NCBI GenBank assembly: GCA_040399965.1
Contig: JBBARD010000002.1
Span: 11,342 to 75,341 of the forward strand
DNA length: 64,000 nt
Source of the DNA: Methylocystis sp040399965
Lineage (GTDB): Bacteria; Pseudomonadota; Alphaproteobacteria; Rhizobiales; Beijerinckiaceae
Direction: 5' to 3'
The translations under genes and the position numbers were made by a program. The notes beneath the pieces are model-generated. The model did no database searches, had not been told where the DNA came from, and saw nothing but the letters and a program-made list of their open reading frames with translations. Shown here one piece after another: positions 1-8,578 of this stretch. The first letter of the stretch is position 1, and every line of letters starts with the position of its first letter.

Positions 1-847
1 CCGGCTTCAAGGCGCCGGCGGCGAAAGCCGTCGACAATAATTTCAGGGTGAGCGCATGGCCGCCGCGAAAGGCGCGAAAGGCCCCAATGATCGGGCCCCC
101 GGCCAGAGCGAGGTCGCCAATGACGTCCAGCATCTTGTGACGCACGAACTCGTCAGCATAACGCAGGCCGTGCGGATTGAGCACGGCGCCCTCGTCCAAG
201 ACAATCGTGTTTTCCAGCGACGCGCCAAGCGCCAGTCCCGAGGACCATAATTTTTCTGCGTCGCGCAGGAAGCCGAAAGTCCGCGCGCCCGCCAGATCGC
301 GGCGAAACATGACGGGCGAGAACTGGCGCACGAGACGTTGCCTGCCAATGGGCGCGGGAAAGGCGATTTCGAGGTCGAGATGCAAGCCCTGCCCGGCCGG
401 GGTCAGTTCGGCCCACCCGGCGCCCTCCTCGACCCGCACAGGCGCGCTGACGCGCAAATGACTTCGCCGCGCGGCAAGCTCAACAATTCCGGCGTCGTCG
501 ATAGCCTCGACGAAAGCCCGCGCCGACCCGTCCATGGCCGGAATTTCACAACCATCGACCAGGACGAGGGCGTTATCCACGCCGGCCCCGGTCAGAGCCG
601 CCATCAGATGCTCGATGGTCGAGAGAGTCGCCCGTCGACCGACGAGGCGCATGCGCAGGCGGGCCGTGTCGATCGAGGACCAGCGGGCGGGAATATCCTC
701 GCCGTCGACGCAAAACACGACGCCTGTATCCGCATCCGCCGGAAAGAGCGTTACCCGGGCAACAAGACCCAGGTGCGCCCCGACGCCCGAAAGCGAGACG
801 GGAGCCGCCAGGGTGGTTTGTCGCGGAGCTGGATGTCGCGCGGTAAT
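1..847 (-). CDS. lpxC: UDP-3-O-acyl-N-acetylglucosamine deacetylase LpxC (3' end cut by window)
   Basis: LpxC is the zinc deacetylase that commits precursors to lipid A synthesis in the cytoplasm. The reading frame is open from about 847 to the window edge, roughly 282 codons of the usual 300-odd, so only the last part is missing. Family motifs are visible: RQTTLAAPVSLSGVGAHLG near the N-terminus, the STIEHLMAAL zinc/active-site segment near residue 75, HKMLDVIGDLAL near residue 240 and GGHALTLKLL near the cut end. No ATG, GTG or TTG occurs in frame between the upstream stop and the conserved start of the domain. The best start is ATT at 847-845, seven bases after a perfect GAGGA at 859-855. 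It follows ftsZ, as in many Alphaproteobacteria, but a terminator separates them. Confidence 0.93.
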   Translation of the reverse strand, partial: MTARHPAPRQTTLAAPVSLSGVGAHLGLVARVTLFPADADTGVVFCVDGEDIPARWSSIDTARLRMRLVGRRATLSTIEHLMAALTGAGVDNALVLVDGCEIPAMDGSARAFVEAIDDAGIVELAARRSHLRVSAPVRVEEGAGWAELTPAGQGLHLDLEIAFPAPIGRQRLVRQFSPVMFRRDLAGARTFGFLRDAEKLWSSGLALGASLENTIVLDEGAVLNPHGLRYADEFVRHKMLDVIGDLALAGGPIIGAFRAFRGGHALTLKLLSTAFAAGALKP

Positions 848-955
848 GACTAAGTCCTCATGGAGCGGCCAATCACGGACAAGAACATAGACCCAACGCA
901 GGACCGAGCTCCAGTAACGCTTTGCAACAATTTGTCACAAAGACGCCAGGGTCAG

Positions 956-986
956 AAAAAACAAAGGCCCGCCGGAGCGGGCCTTT
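956..986 (-). terminator. Intrinsic terminator after ftsZ
   Basis: A perfect 10-bp stem (963-972 with 977-986) and a 4-base loop is followed on the minus strand by GTTTTTTC. It ends the dcw operon before lpxC, so lpxC needs its own promoter in 848-955. Confidence 0.85.
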
Positions 987-1008
987 GGCAGGGCCAAGGC
1001 TTGTGAGC

Positions 1009-2703
1009 CTATCCGTTATTGGACTGGCGACGCAGGAAGGCCGGGATCTCAAGATGATCCTCCTCGGCCATGCGATGCTGCGGGGCGCGGCGGCCATGCG
1101 CGTCGGTTCCCGCAGGCGCGGCCTGTCGCCGGGCGTAATCGGCGGCGGAGGGCGGCGGCGGCGGCGGCGCCAGTGGGCGCGCGGGCGCCGGGACGGTCTG
1201 CGCCGCGTCTTCCTGACGGCTGGCGCCGAAGGAGGCCAGACGTTCGAAGATCGACTTGCGGCGCTCCTCGACCGGCGCGGTCTCGCCCCGAGCCTGACGG
1301 ATTTGCTCCTGGATGGCTCTGGGGAAATCCTCGACGGACGGCATCCGCGGGCGTGGCGTCTCCGGCGGCGGCATGTAGGGCGCCGGTTCCGGCTCCATGC
1401 GATGCATCGGGGCCTCCGCCACGGGCTCGCTGTAACTCTGGCGCGCCGCCGCAGGTTCGTAATAAACGCCGTTGGCGGCGGCGGGATAGGCGACCGACGC
1501 CGGGGCGACCGGCCTGGGTTGCGGCTCGTGATGCTGGAACGCCGGCTCCGGGGGCTCGGGCTGGTAGGCTGGCGCTTGCGGCGCGTAGGAGGGCGCCTGC
1601 GCGACGTAAGCCGGCGCCTCGGCCGCGGCGACCTGAACCGCCGGCTGCGGGCGGGCCTGTTGCATCAACAACGCGCGCATCCGCTCCGTCGCCTCGGTCA
1701 TCCGGGCGAGGCTGGTGGGATCGTCGACGGTGATCGTGGCGGGATCGATGCCTGTTGCGACGACAGACACGCGCACCACGCCTTCCAGCGCGGAGTCGAA
1801 GGTCGCGCCGAGTATAATGTTGGCGTCCTCGTCAACCTCCTGACGAATGCGGCTGGCCGCCTCGTCCACTTCATAGAGAGTCAGATCGTCGCCGCCAGTG
1901 ATCGAAATCAACAAGCCCCGCGCGCCGCGCATCGACACTTCGTCGAGCAACGGATTGGCGATGGCGGCTTCAGCCGCAAGGCTCGCGCGACGTTCGCCGC
2001 TCGCCTCTCCCGTGCCCATCATCGCCTTGCCCATGCCCCGCATGATCGAGCGCACATCGGCGAAATCGAGGTTGATCAGACCTTCTTTCACCATCAGATC
2101 GGTGACGGAGGCGACTCCGGAATACAGGACCTGATCGGCCATCGCGAAAGCGTCGGCGAAAGTCGTGCGCTCGGTGGCGATCCGGAACAAATTCTGGTTG
2201 GGGATTACGATCAGCGTGTCGACGCTGGTCTGGAGTTCGCAGATTCCGGATTCGGCGATGCGCATACGGCGCTGACCCTCGAAGTGGAAAGGCTTGGTGA
2301 CGACGCCGACCGTAAGGATGCCCATCTCGCGTGCGATTTGCGCAATTACGGGCGCGGCGCCGGTGCCGGTGCCGCCGCCCATGCCGGCGGTGACGAAGCA
2401 CATGTGCGCGCCATACAGCTGTTCGCGAATCTCCTCGCGCGCCTCTTCGGCCGCCGCCCGCCCGATCTCCGGCTGCGCGCCGGCGCCGAGGCCTTCCGTG
2501 ACCTGCAATCCCATCTGTAACACGCGCTCGGCGCGCGACGACATCAGCGCCTGCGCATCGGTGTTGGCGACAAGAAAATCGACGCCGGACAGACCCGAGG
2601 CGATCATGTTGTTGACGGCGTTGCAACCGCCGCCGCCGACGCCGCACACGATTATCCGGGGCTTGAGTTCCCGCAGTTCGGGGGCTTTAAGATTAATCGT
2701 CAT
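1009..2703 (-). CDS. ftsZ: Cell division protein FtsZ
   Basis: FtsZ is the tubulin-like GTPase that forms the division ring. From the ATG at 2703 (GAGAGG seven bases upstream) it is 564 residues long. The tubulin signature GGGTGTGAAP is at about residues 109-118. The GTPase core ends near residue 320 and is followed by a long Pro/Ala/Gln/Tyr-rich linker of about 220 residues, typical of alphaproteobacterial FtsZ. The extreme C-terminus carries IPAFLRRQ, the peptide that binds FtsA and other partners. It is the last gene of the dcw operon. The 147 bp between it and ftsA may hold a further promoter, which I could not define. Confidence 0.97.
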   Translation of the reverse strand: MTINLKAPELRELKPRIIVCGVGGGGCNAVNNMIASGLSGVDFLVANTDAQALMSSRAERVLQMGLQVTEGLGAGAQPEIGRAAAEEAREEIREQLYGAHMCFVTAGMGGGTGTGAAPVIAQIAREMGILTVGVVTKPFHFEGQRRMRIAESGICELQTSVDTLIVIPNQNLFRIATERTTFADAFAMADQVLYSGVASVTDLMVKEGLINLDFADVRSIMRGMGKAMMGTGEASGERRASLAAEAAIANPLLDEVSMRGARGLLISITGGDDLTLYEVDEAASRIRQEVDEDANIILGATFDSALEGVVRVSVVATGIDPATITVDDPTSLARMTEATERMRALLMQQARPQPAVQVAAAEAPAYVAQAPSYAPQAPAYQPEPPEPAFQHHEPQPRPVAPASVAYPAAANGVYYEPAAARQSYSEPVAEAPMHRMEPEPAPYMPPPETPRPRMPSVEDFPRAIQEQIRQARGETAPVEERRKSIFERLASFGASRQEDAAQTVPAPARPLAPPPPPPSAADYARRQAAPAGTDAHGRRAPQHRMAEEDHLEIPAFLRRQSNNG

Positions 2704-2850
2704 GTCCAGGCCTCTCACTCTTTCTTGTCTTCGGCGCCGGTTATCTGGTCTCCTTGGACGCCCGTCGCCGAACGCGTCGTCCTCGGTCTGGTGTTTTCGG
2801 CGTTGTCGCTCCACAACGCCGGCATTCGAGAAAATTCGTCGACGCGACTC

Positions 2851-4164
2851 CTAAAAGCTTTCTCTCAACCACCTGCCGACGCGCGACACATAGCCTTCGG
2901 TTCCCGTCTTGACCCGGCGGCCCCGATGGGTTTCGAAATATTCGCGGGCTGCGACTTGAGGATAAACCAGCAGACCGGCGACGGCGGCGAAGGCGGGCGT
3001 AAAGGCCTGCTCCGGCAACCCGTCGACGCCAATCGGACGACCGGCGCGCGTCTGACCGCCCAATATGCGCCGGGCGGCTTCGCACATGCCGTTCAATTGA
3101 CTGGCGCCGCCAGTGAGCACGATGCGCCGGCCGGGGCCCGCAGGATAACCGGCGCGGTTCAGTCGCTCGCGCAGGAATTCCAGCGTCTCCTCGACCCGCG
3201 GACGAATGATGCGCACGAGCTGGGCTTTCGAGGCGTGCGCCTTGACGTCTCCGCGCTCGCCGACATGCTCGAAGGCGATGGTCTCGCGCTCGTCCGACGC
3301 CGAAGCGATCGCCGAGCCATGAAATGTCTTTAGACGTTCAGCGTCGGCGAGACGCGCATCGAGTCCGCGCGCGATATCCATGGTGATATGCGCGCCGCCC
3401 AGCGCCACGGCGTCGAGATGGACCATATCGCCGCGCTCAAAAATTGCGACGGATGTCGAACCGGCGCCCATGTCGACAAGGATCACCCCCATCTCCGCCT
3501 CGTCGGGCTCAAGGACAGAGAGACCCGAGACATATGGCGCTGCGCCGACGCCCTCGACGTTAAGATGACCGCGCTCGACGGCGAGCATGAGATTGCGGAT
3601 CGCGGTCTGATCGGCCGTGGCGACGTGCAGACGAACCCCGAGTTCTTCGCCAATCATGTCCTGGGGTTCGCGAATGCCCGTGACGCCATCCAGCATGAAA
3701 CCCGTTGGCAGGGAGTGGAGGGCGACGCGCCCCTGCCGCAAGTGATAGGCCGAGGAGGTCTCCAGCACGCGATGAATATCCGCGTCGGCGACTTCGCGGC
3801 CGCCGATAACCGTGCGGGCGGTGAAATGTTCTGACGCCACACGACCGCCTGAAGCTGTGACGATCACGTGATCGATCTGCGCGCCATACATGCTCTCGGC
3901 CGCATCGACCGTATGCCGGATCGCGCGTTCCGCCTCGTCCATGTCAACGACGAGACCGTTCTTGACGCCAAGAGCGCGCTGATGACCGACGCCGAGCACA
4001 TGCATGCGATGCGTGCGCCAGTCTCCGGGCGCCGCCTCGCGCGCCGGCGTCAACCGGGCGATAAGGCAGGCGATCTTGGAGGTTCCCACATCCAGAGCCG
4101 CAAAGGTCGCCGAACGGCGGGGCGACAAAGGCTTCAGACGCGGCGGAACGACGGGGGTCGACAT
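2851..4164 (-). CDS. ftsA: Cell division protein FtsA
   Basis: FtsA is the actin-like ATPase that tethers FtsZ filaments to the inner membrane. The 437 residues open with a short basic extension and then the phosphate-1 motif ALDVGTSKIACLIA near residue 23. A later glycine-rich nucleotide site, VDMGAGSTSVAIF, and the adenosine motif IVLTGGASQLNGM near residue 350 are also seen. The C-terminus VGRWLRESF is the amphipathic membrane-targeting helix. It starts two bases after the ftsQ stop, so the two genes are translated together. Confidence 0.96.
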   Translation of the reverse strand: MSTPVVPPRLKPLSPRRSATFAALDVGTSKIACLIARLTPAREAAPGDWRTHRMHVLGVGHQRALGVKNGLVVDMDEAERAIRHTVDAAESMYGAQIDHVIVTASGGRVASEHFTARTVIGGREVADADIHRVLETSSAYHLRQGRVALHSLPTGFMLDGVTGIREPQDMIGEELGVRLHVATADQTAIRNLMLAVERGHLNVEGVGAAPYVSGLSVLEPDEAEMGVILVDMGAGSTSVAIFERGDMVHLDAVALGGAHITMDIARGLDARLADAERLKTFHGSAIASASDERETIAFEHVGERGDVKAHASKAQLVRIIRPRVEETLEFLRERLNRAGYPAGPGRRIVLTGGASQLNGMCEAARRILGGQTRAGRPIGVDGLPEQAFTPAFAAVAGLLVYPQVAAREYFETHRGRRVKTGTEGYVSRVGRWLRESF

Positions 4165-4166
4165 GA

Positions 4167-5132
4167 TTAACCACCACTCTTGCGGAGCTTTTGCGTCAAC
4201 GCCTCACGCGCAGCGACGCCTTCTTCGGTCAGACGAAAAGCGACGCGATCGCGCGCCCGCAGATCGATCGACATAATGTCCCGATCAAGAACGCGCGCCT
4301 CTTTTTGCATGCGCGTCAACGTATCGATAGCGGCGCCGGGATTTTCCTCCGGCAAACGCACTGTCACGCCATTAATCATTTCGAGATCCCAGCGCCGGCC
4401 CGCCACCAGCACGCCCGCCTTGACGCGCTTGCTCAAATCGCCGGCCAACTTCATCAATGCGATGTATTCGGGAAGCCGCTTCTGCGCCCCGTCTCCGACG
4501 ACAAAAGGCAATCCGAGCAAGCTCTTGTCGCGGAAATCGATCAGCGGCACGCCGTCTTCCGAAACCACCGAGACATTGCCGTCGCGCTGCCAAAGGCCGG
4601 CCGGATGGCGTTCTTCAATTTCGATCACGAGCCTGTCGGGATAGAGTTTCATAACCCTTGCGGATTTGATGATCGGCGTCGCCAGCAATCGATCACGCAC
4701 ATCGCTGGCGACGAGAAAGGGCAAAGACTGACCGGGACCGACGCCTGCAGCGGCGAGCACCTCTTTCTCGCTCAACCGCTCCCGACCGGAGATCGATACC
4801 GCAGCAATGTCGAATCCGAACAGACGCGCGGCGAGGTCCCACGGCTGGCCGCGTTGGGCGACAAATTCATCGTAGGCCCCGTTTTGCAGGGCGCCAGCCA
4901 TGCCGACGATCGCGAACATGGCCGCGACGGCGGCCATGCCGACGCCGGGCCGCGCGAGACGGGCAAAGCGCGAAGGCGCGAGGCGACGTCGCGGCGGACG
5001 CGACGCATTGACCGGAGCCGATGGCGCGGCGGCGCCCAGCATGGCTGGCGTAATAGCAGCGACAGAGCCGCCCGGAGGGGCGACCGTCGCCAGCTCTTTC
5101 ACCGATCGCAGGATGCGTCTCGCACCATCCAT
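4167..5132 (-). CDS. ftsQ: Cell division protein FtsQ
   Basis: FtsQ is a bitopic inner-membrane divisome protein that links early and late division proteins through FtsL/FtsB. The 321 residues comprise a cytoplasmic basic N-terminus of about 60 residues, one membrane segment (GMAAVAAMFAIVGMAGAL), a POTRA domain beginning AVSISGRERLSEKEVLAAAG and a FtsQ/DivIB beta domain. Its 5' end overlaps the 3' end of ddlB by 34 bp, and it is followed directly by ftsA. Confidence 0.94.
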   Translation of the reverse strand: MDGARRILRSVKELATVAPPGGSVAAITPAMLGAAAPSAPVNASRPPRRRLAPSRFARLARPGVGMAAVAAMFAIVGMAGALQNGAYDEFVAQRGQPWDLAARLFGFDIAAVSISGRERLSEKEVLAAAGVGPGQSLPFLVASDVRDRLLATPIIKSARVMKLYPDRLVIEIEERHPAGLWQRDGNVSVVSEDGVPLIDFRDKSLLGLPFVVGDGAQKRLPEYIALMKLAGDLSKRVKAGVLVAGRRWDLEMINGVTVRLPEENPGAAIDTLTRMQKEARVLDRDIMSIDLRARDRVAFRLTEEGVAAREALTQKLRKSGG

Positions 5133-6022
5133 GTCACCAACTCGCCAAACGAATAACCTGCATGAGCCGCCATTTCTGGCACGAGCGAGGTCTCGGTCAT
5201 TCCCGGCTGGGTGTTCACCTCCAATACGACGAGATCGCCCGTACCTCCGGGGCGGTCGTCGTATCGGAAGTCGGCCCGGCTTACGCCGCGACAGCCGAGA
5301 GCTCGATGAGCCTCAAGGGCCAACTCTTGAATATCTTGGTAAATATTCGGTTTAAGATTGGCCGGCAGAACGTGTTTCGACCCGCCTTTCGCATATTTTG
5401 CGTTGTAATCGTACCAACCGCCGTCGGCGGCGAGAATTTCGATGACGTCCAGCGGACGGTCGCCCATCACTCCGCAGGTCAGTTCCCGCCCGGCGACGAA
5501 CTGCTCCGCGAGCATGAGATCGCCATGCGTCCAGCTTGTGCTTGAGAGTTCGGCAGGTGGCGCTGCGTCATTTTCCGTGACGATAAACACGCCGAATGAT
5601 GAGCCTTCCGACACCGGCTTCAACACATATGGCGGCGCCATTACATGCCCCCGCGCCGCCTCCCGACGGTCGACGACGCGGCCCTTTGGGACCGGCACCC
5701 CGGCTGCGGCCATCACGACCTTGGCGACATCCTTCTTCATGGCGACGGAAGAAGCGAGCACGCCGGAGTGGGTATAGGGGATCCGCAGCAATTCAAGCAC
5801 CCCCTGCATGCAGCCGTCCTCGCCGAATTTGCCGTGCAAAGCGTTGAAGGCGACATCCGGCTTGAGCTCGGCCAGACGGCTCGCGACGTCGTGACCGACA
5901 TCCACGCGGGTGACGCGATAGCCCTCTGCCTCCAGGGCCGCAGCGCAGGCGGCGCCGGAGCGCAGCGAAATCTCGCGTTCGGCGGAAAGCCCGCCCATCA
6001 GCACGGCGACATGTAGAGTCAT
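5099..6022 (-). CDS. ddlB: D-alanine--D-alanine ligase
   Basis: Ddl joins two D-alanines using ATP, supplying the dipeptide that MurF adds to the murein precursor. The start at 6022 gives 307 residues, the normal size, beginning MTLHVAVLMGGLSAEREISL. Typical ATP-grasp features are HGKFGEDG near residue 65, the PYVLKPVSEGSSFGV lysine loop and the metal-binding EVNTQPGMT near the end. An upstream in-frame extension to 6133 is rejected because the family starts at this ATG. It lies between murB and ftsQ, separated from murB by 229 bp holding a 22-bp tandem duplication. Confidence 0.95.
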   Translation of the reverse strand: MTLHVAVLMGGLSAEREISLRSGAACAAALEAEGYRVTRVDVGHDVASRLAELKPDVAFNALHGKFGEDGCMQGVLELLRIPYTHSGVLASSVAMKKDVAKVVMAAAGVPVPKGRVVDRREAARGHVMAPPYVLKPVSEGSSFGVFIVTENDAAPPAELSSTSWTHGDLMLAEQFVAGRELTCGVMGDRPLDVIEILAADGGWYDYNAKYAKGGSKHVLPANLKPNIYQDIQELALEAHRALGCRGVSRADFRYDDRPGGTGDLVVLEVNTQPGMTETSLVPEMAAHAGYSFGELVTWMVRDASCDR

Positions 6023-6034
6023 CAAGGTCTCTTT

Positions 6035-6078
6035 GGTTGTGGAACGAAAATGCGCGGGTTGTGGAACGAAAATGCGCG
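6035..6078. repeat. 22-bp tandem duplication upstream of ddlB
   Basis: Two exact head-to-tail copies of a 22-bp unit (6035-6056 and 6057-6078; core TTGTGGAACGAAAATGCGCG) lie 13 bp upstream of the ddlB start. The 229-bp ddlB-murB gap is the largest in this otherwise tightly packed operon, and no gene is seen in it. Confidence 0.9.
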
Positions 6079-6251
6079 CCCGCGCGCCGGCAGCGCACAA
6101 GACTCGACTGACTGGAGGACGCGGGAGAACCAAAATCGCAGACGTCTAATCGGGGGCACGCGTCACGAGCTTTTCGCCAGTTCGGACGGCGAATCTCTCG
6201 GGCGCGGTCAGGCTAGCCCTTTTTGCGGTCCCGGGGAATCGGGCGCCGGGG

Positions 6252-7172
6252 TCAGGCGACGCCTATGCGCCGGATCTCCCAATGCAGGTCGACGCCGCTG
6301 GTCTCGCGCACGCGGCGACGCACTGTCTCGCCCAGATTTTCGATATCGGCGGCGGTAGCGGCGCCGCGATTGATCAGAAAATTGCAATGCATCTCACTGA
6401 CCTGGGCGTCGCCGAGGACCAGTCCTCGACAACCGGCGGAGTCAATCAATCGCCAGGCCTTGTCGCCCTCAGGGTTCTTGAAAGTGGAGCCGCCGGTTTT
6501 TTCCCGGATTGGCTGTGAGGCCTCACGCGCGGCGGTGATGCGATCCATTTCGGAGAGAATCTCCTTCGGCGCGCCGGGACGGCCCTGAAACAACGCCTGC
6601 GTGAAAATCACCGATTCGGGCGCGGAACAGTGGCGATAGCTGTACCCCATGAGGGCGTTGTCAAAAACGTGGATCGCGCCGTCGCGATCGACGCCCCGCG
6701 CCGCGATCATTGTGTCTTTAGTCTCGCCGCCATGCGCGCCGGCGTTCATGCGCAGGGCGCCGCCGATCGCGCCGGGAATGCCGCGAAAAAAGGCCAGTCC
6801 GTCGATTCCTGCCTCCGCCGCCATTCGCGCCGCCTTCACGTCCGGCACGGCGGCGCCGACACGCAATCGGTGGCCGTCCTCGACCTTGATGTCGCCGAAA
6901 CCTTTCGCCGACAACCGGATCACGACGCCGGCGACGCCGCCGTCGCGGACGATCAGGTTAGACCCCAGACCAATCACATTCACCGGGATCTCGCGCGGGA
7001 GGCGAGACAGGAAATAGGCGAGGTCGGCCTCGTCAGCCGGCATGAACAAAATTTGCGCCGGGCCGCCGACCCGAAACCATGTGTAGGGCGCCAGCGGCTC
7101 ATTGGCGCTCACGCGTCCGCGAAGCTCCGGCGCCAGTCGCGCGATCTCGCCCGAGAGATCGGGAAAGTTCAT
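6252..7172 (-). CDS. murB: UDP-N-acetylenolpyruvoylglucosamine reductase
   Basis: MurB is the FAD/NADPH enzyme that reduces UDP-GlcNAc-enolpyruvate to UDP-MurNAc. The ATG at 7172 overlaps the murC stop (ATGA) and gives 306 residues. The FAD-binding segment TWFRVGGPAQILFMPADEAD is near residue 30, GLGSNLIVRDGG follows near residue 65, and GIPGAIGGALRMNAGAHGGE near residue 115. The C-terminal part has the catalytic-serine motif GGSTFKNPEGDKAWRLIDSAG. The upstream extension to 7217 lies inside murC and is not used. Confidence 0.96.
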   Translation of the reverse strand: MNFPDLSGEIARLAPELRGRVSANEPLAPYTWFRVGGPAQILFMPADEADLAYFLSRLPREIPVNVIGLGSNLIVRDGGVAGVVIRLSAKGFGDIKVEDGHRLRVGAAVPDVKAARMAAEAGIDGLAFFRGIPGAIGGALRMNAGAHGGETKDTMIAARGVDRDGAIHVFDNALMGYSYRHCSAPESVIFTQALFQGRPGAPKEILSEMDRITAAREASQPIREKTGGSTFKNPEGDKAWRLIDSAGCRGLVLGDAQVSEMHCNFLINRGAATAADIENLGETVRRRVRETSGVDLHWEIRRIGVA

Positions 7173-8578
7173 TGCGCGGCGCCTGCCGCAAGCTGTTCCG
7201 GAAGCGCATAGGCCCATTGCGTGATGTTGCCGGCGCCCAGGCAGACGACATAATCGCCCGGCGCAACGATCTCGCGGACCATCGCCGGCAACACTTCCGG
7301 CGACGGAAGACCAACGGCGCGGCGATGACCATGCGCGCGAATGGCGTTGACCAGAGCATCGCGGTTGACGCCCTCAATCGGCTGTTCGCCGGCAGAATAG
7401 ACATCGGAGACGATCACGACATCGGCGTCGTTGAAGCAGGCGGCGAAAGGATCGAACAGCGATTGCAGACGCGTATAACGATGCGGCTGCATGACGGCGA
7501 CCACCTTGCCTTTCGTCGAGGCCCGCGCGGCGCGGAGCACGGCGGCGATCTCGACTGGATGATGACCATAGTCGTCGAACACCTGCACGCCATTCCACTC
7601 GCCGGTGCGAGTGAAACGCCGCTTCACTCCGCCAAAACCGGCGAGGGCGCGCCGGATCTGATCTGGCGACATGCCCAGTTCATAGGCGACCGAGATGGCG
7701 GCCGTCGCATTCAGCGCATTGTGATGACCGGGCATGGGCAACGCGAGATTATCGAGATAGGTCGCCTGCGCCGTCTTGCGATCACGCAACAGCACGTTGA
7801 ATCTGCTGATCCCGCCTTCGAGATTGACGTCGAGCAGACGCACGTCGGCCTGCGGATTTTCGCCATAGGTGATGACGCGACGATCCTCGATCTTGCCAAC
7901 CACCTCCTGCACGGTCGGATGATCGAGACACATCACCGCGAACCCATAGAAGGGCAAATTCTCGATGAAGTGACGAAAGGCGTCCTTGATTGCGTCGAAG
8001 GTGTGAAAATGATCGAGATGTTCCGGATCGATGTTGGTGACGATGGCGACATCCGCCGGAAGCTTCAGAAATGTGCCGTCGCTCTCGTCAGCCTCGACAA
8101 CCATCCAGTCGCCGGCGCCCAGACGCGCATTGGTGCCATAGGCGTTGATGATGCCGCCATTGATGACGGTCGGATCGAAGCCCCCGGCGTCGAGAAGCGT
8201 CGCGACAAGAGAGGTCGTCGTGGTCTTGCCATGAGTGCCGGCGATGGCGACGCATTGCTTGAGACGCATCAGCTCGGCGAGCATTTCGGCCCGCCGCACC
8301 ACCGGCAATCGCTTCTCGCGCGCGGCGATCAATTCCGGATTGTCGCGTTTGATCGCCGTGGAGACGACAACCACCGCCGCCTCGCCCAGATTACGGGCCT
8401 CATGTCCGATGTAAACGCTCGCGCCCTTCTCGGAGAGCCGTTTCACATTCGCGTTCTCGGAAGCGTCTGAGCCCTGCACCCGATAACCAAGATTAAGCAA
8501 AACCTCGGCAATGCCGGACATGCCAATGCCGCCGATGCCGACAAAATGAATTGGCCCGAGATCGCGCGGCAGTTTCAT
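7169..8578 (-). CDS. murC: UDP-N-acetylmuramate--L-alanine ligase
   Basis: MurC adds L-alanine to UDP-MurNAc, the first residue of the stem peptide. Starting at the ATG at 8578 (ATGA overlap with the murG stop) it is 469 residues, standard for MurC. The UDP-binding loop HFVGIGGIGMSGIAEVL lies at the N-terminus, the ATP P-loop GTHGKTTTTSLVATLL near residue 115, and the Mur-ligase DDYGHHPVEI segment near residue 340. It is tightly coupled to murG upstream and murB downstream. Confidence 0.97.
   Translation of the reverse strand: MKLPRDLGPIHFVGIGGIGMSGIAEVLLNLGYRVQGSDASENANVKRLSEKGASVYIGHEARNLGEAAVVVVSTAIKRDNPELIAAREKRLPVVRRAEMLAELMRLKQCVAIAGTHGKTTTTSLVATLLDAGGFDPTVINGGIINAYGTNARLGAGDWMVVEADESDGTFLKLPADVAIVTNIDPEHLDHFHTFDAIKDAFRHFIENLPFYGFAVMCLDHPTVQEVVGKIEDRRVITYGENPQADVRLLDVNLEGGISRFNVLLRDRKTAQATYLDNLALPMPGHHNALNATAAISVAYELGMSPDQIRRALAGFGGVKRRFTRTGEWNGVQVFDDYGHHPVEIAAVLRAARASTKGKVVAVMQPHRYTRLQSLFDPFAACFNDADVVIVSDVYSAGEQPIEGVNRDALVNAIRAHGHRRAVGLPSPEVLPAMVREIVAPGDYVVCLGAGNITQWAYALPEQLAAGAAQ

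Noticed and set aside
922..2520. 532-codon plus-strand frame opposite ftsZ
   Set aside because: It is antisense to well-conserved FtsZ, is made of Arg/Gly/Ala-rich low-complexity sequence, and shows no recognised domain; long antisense frames are expected at this GC content.
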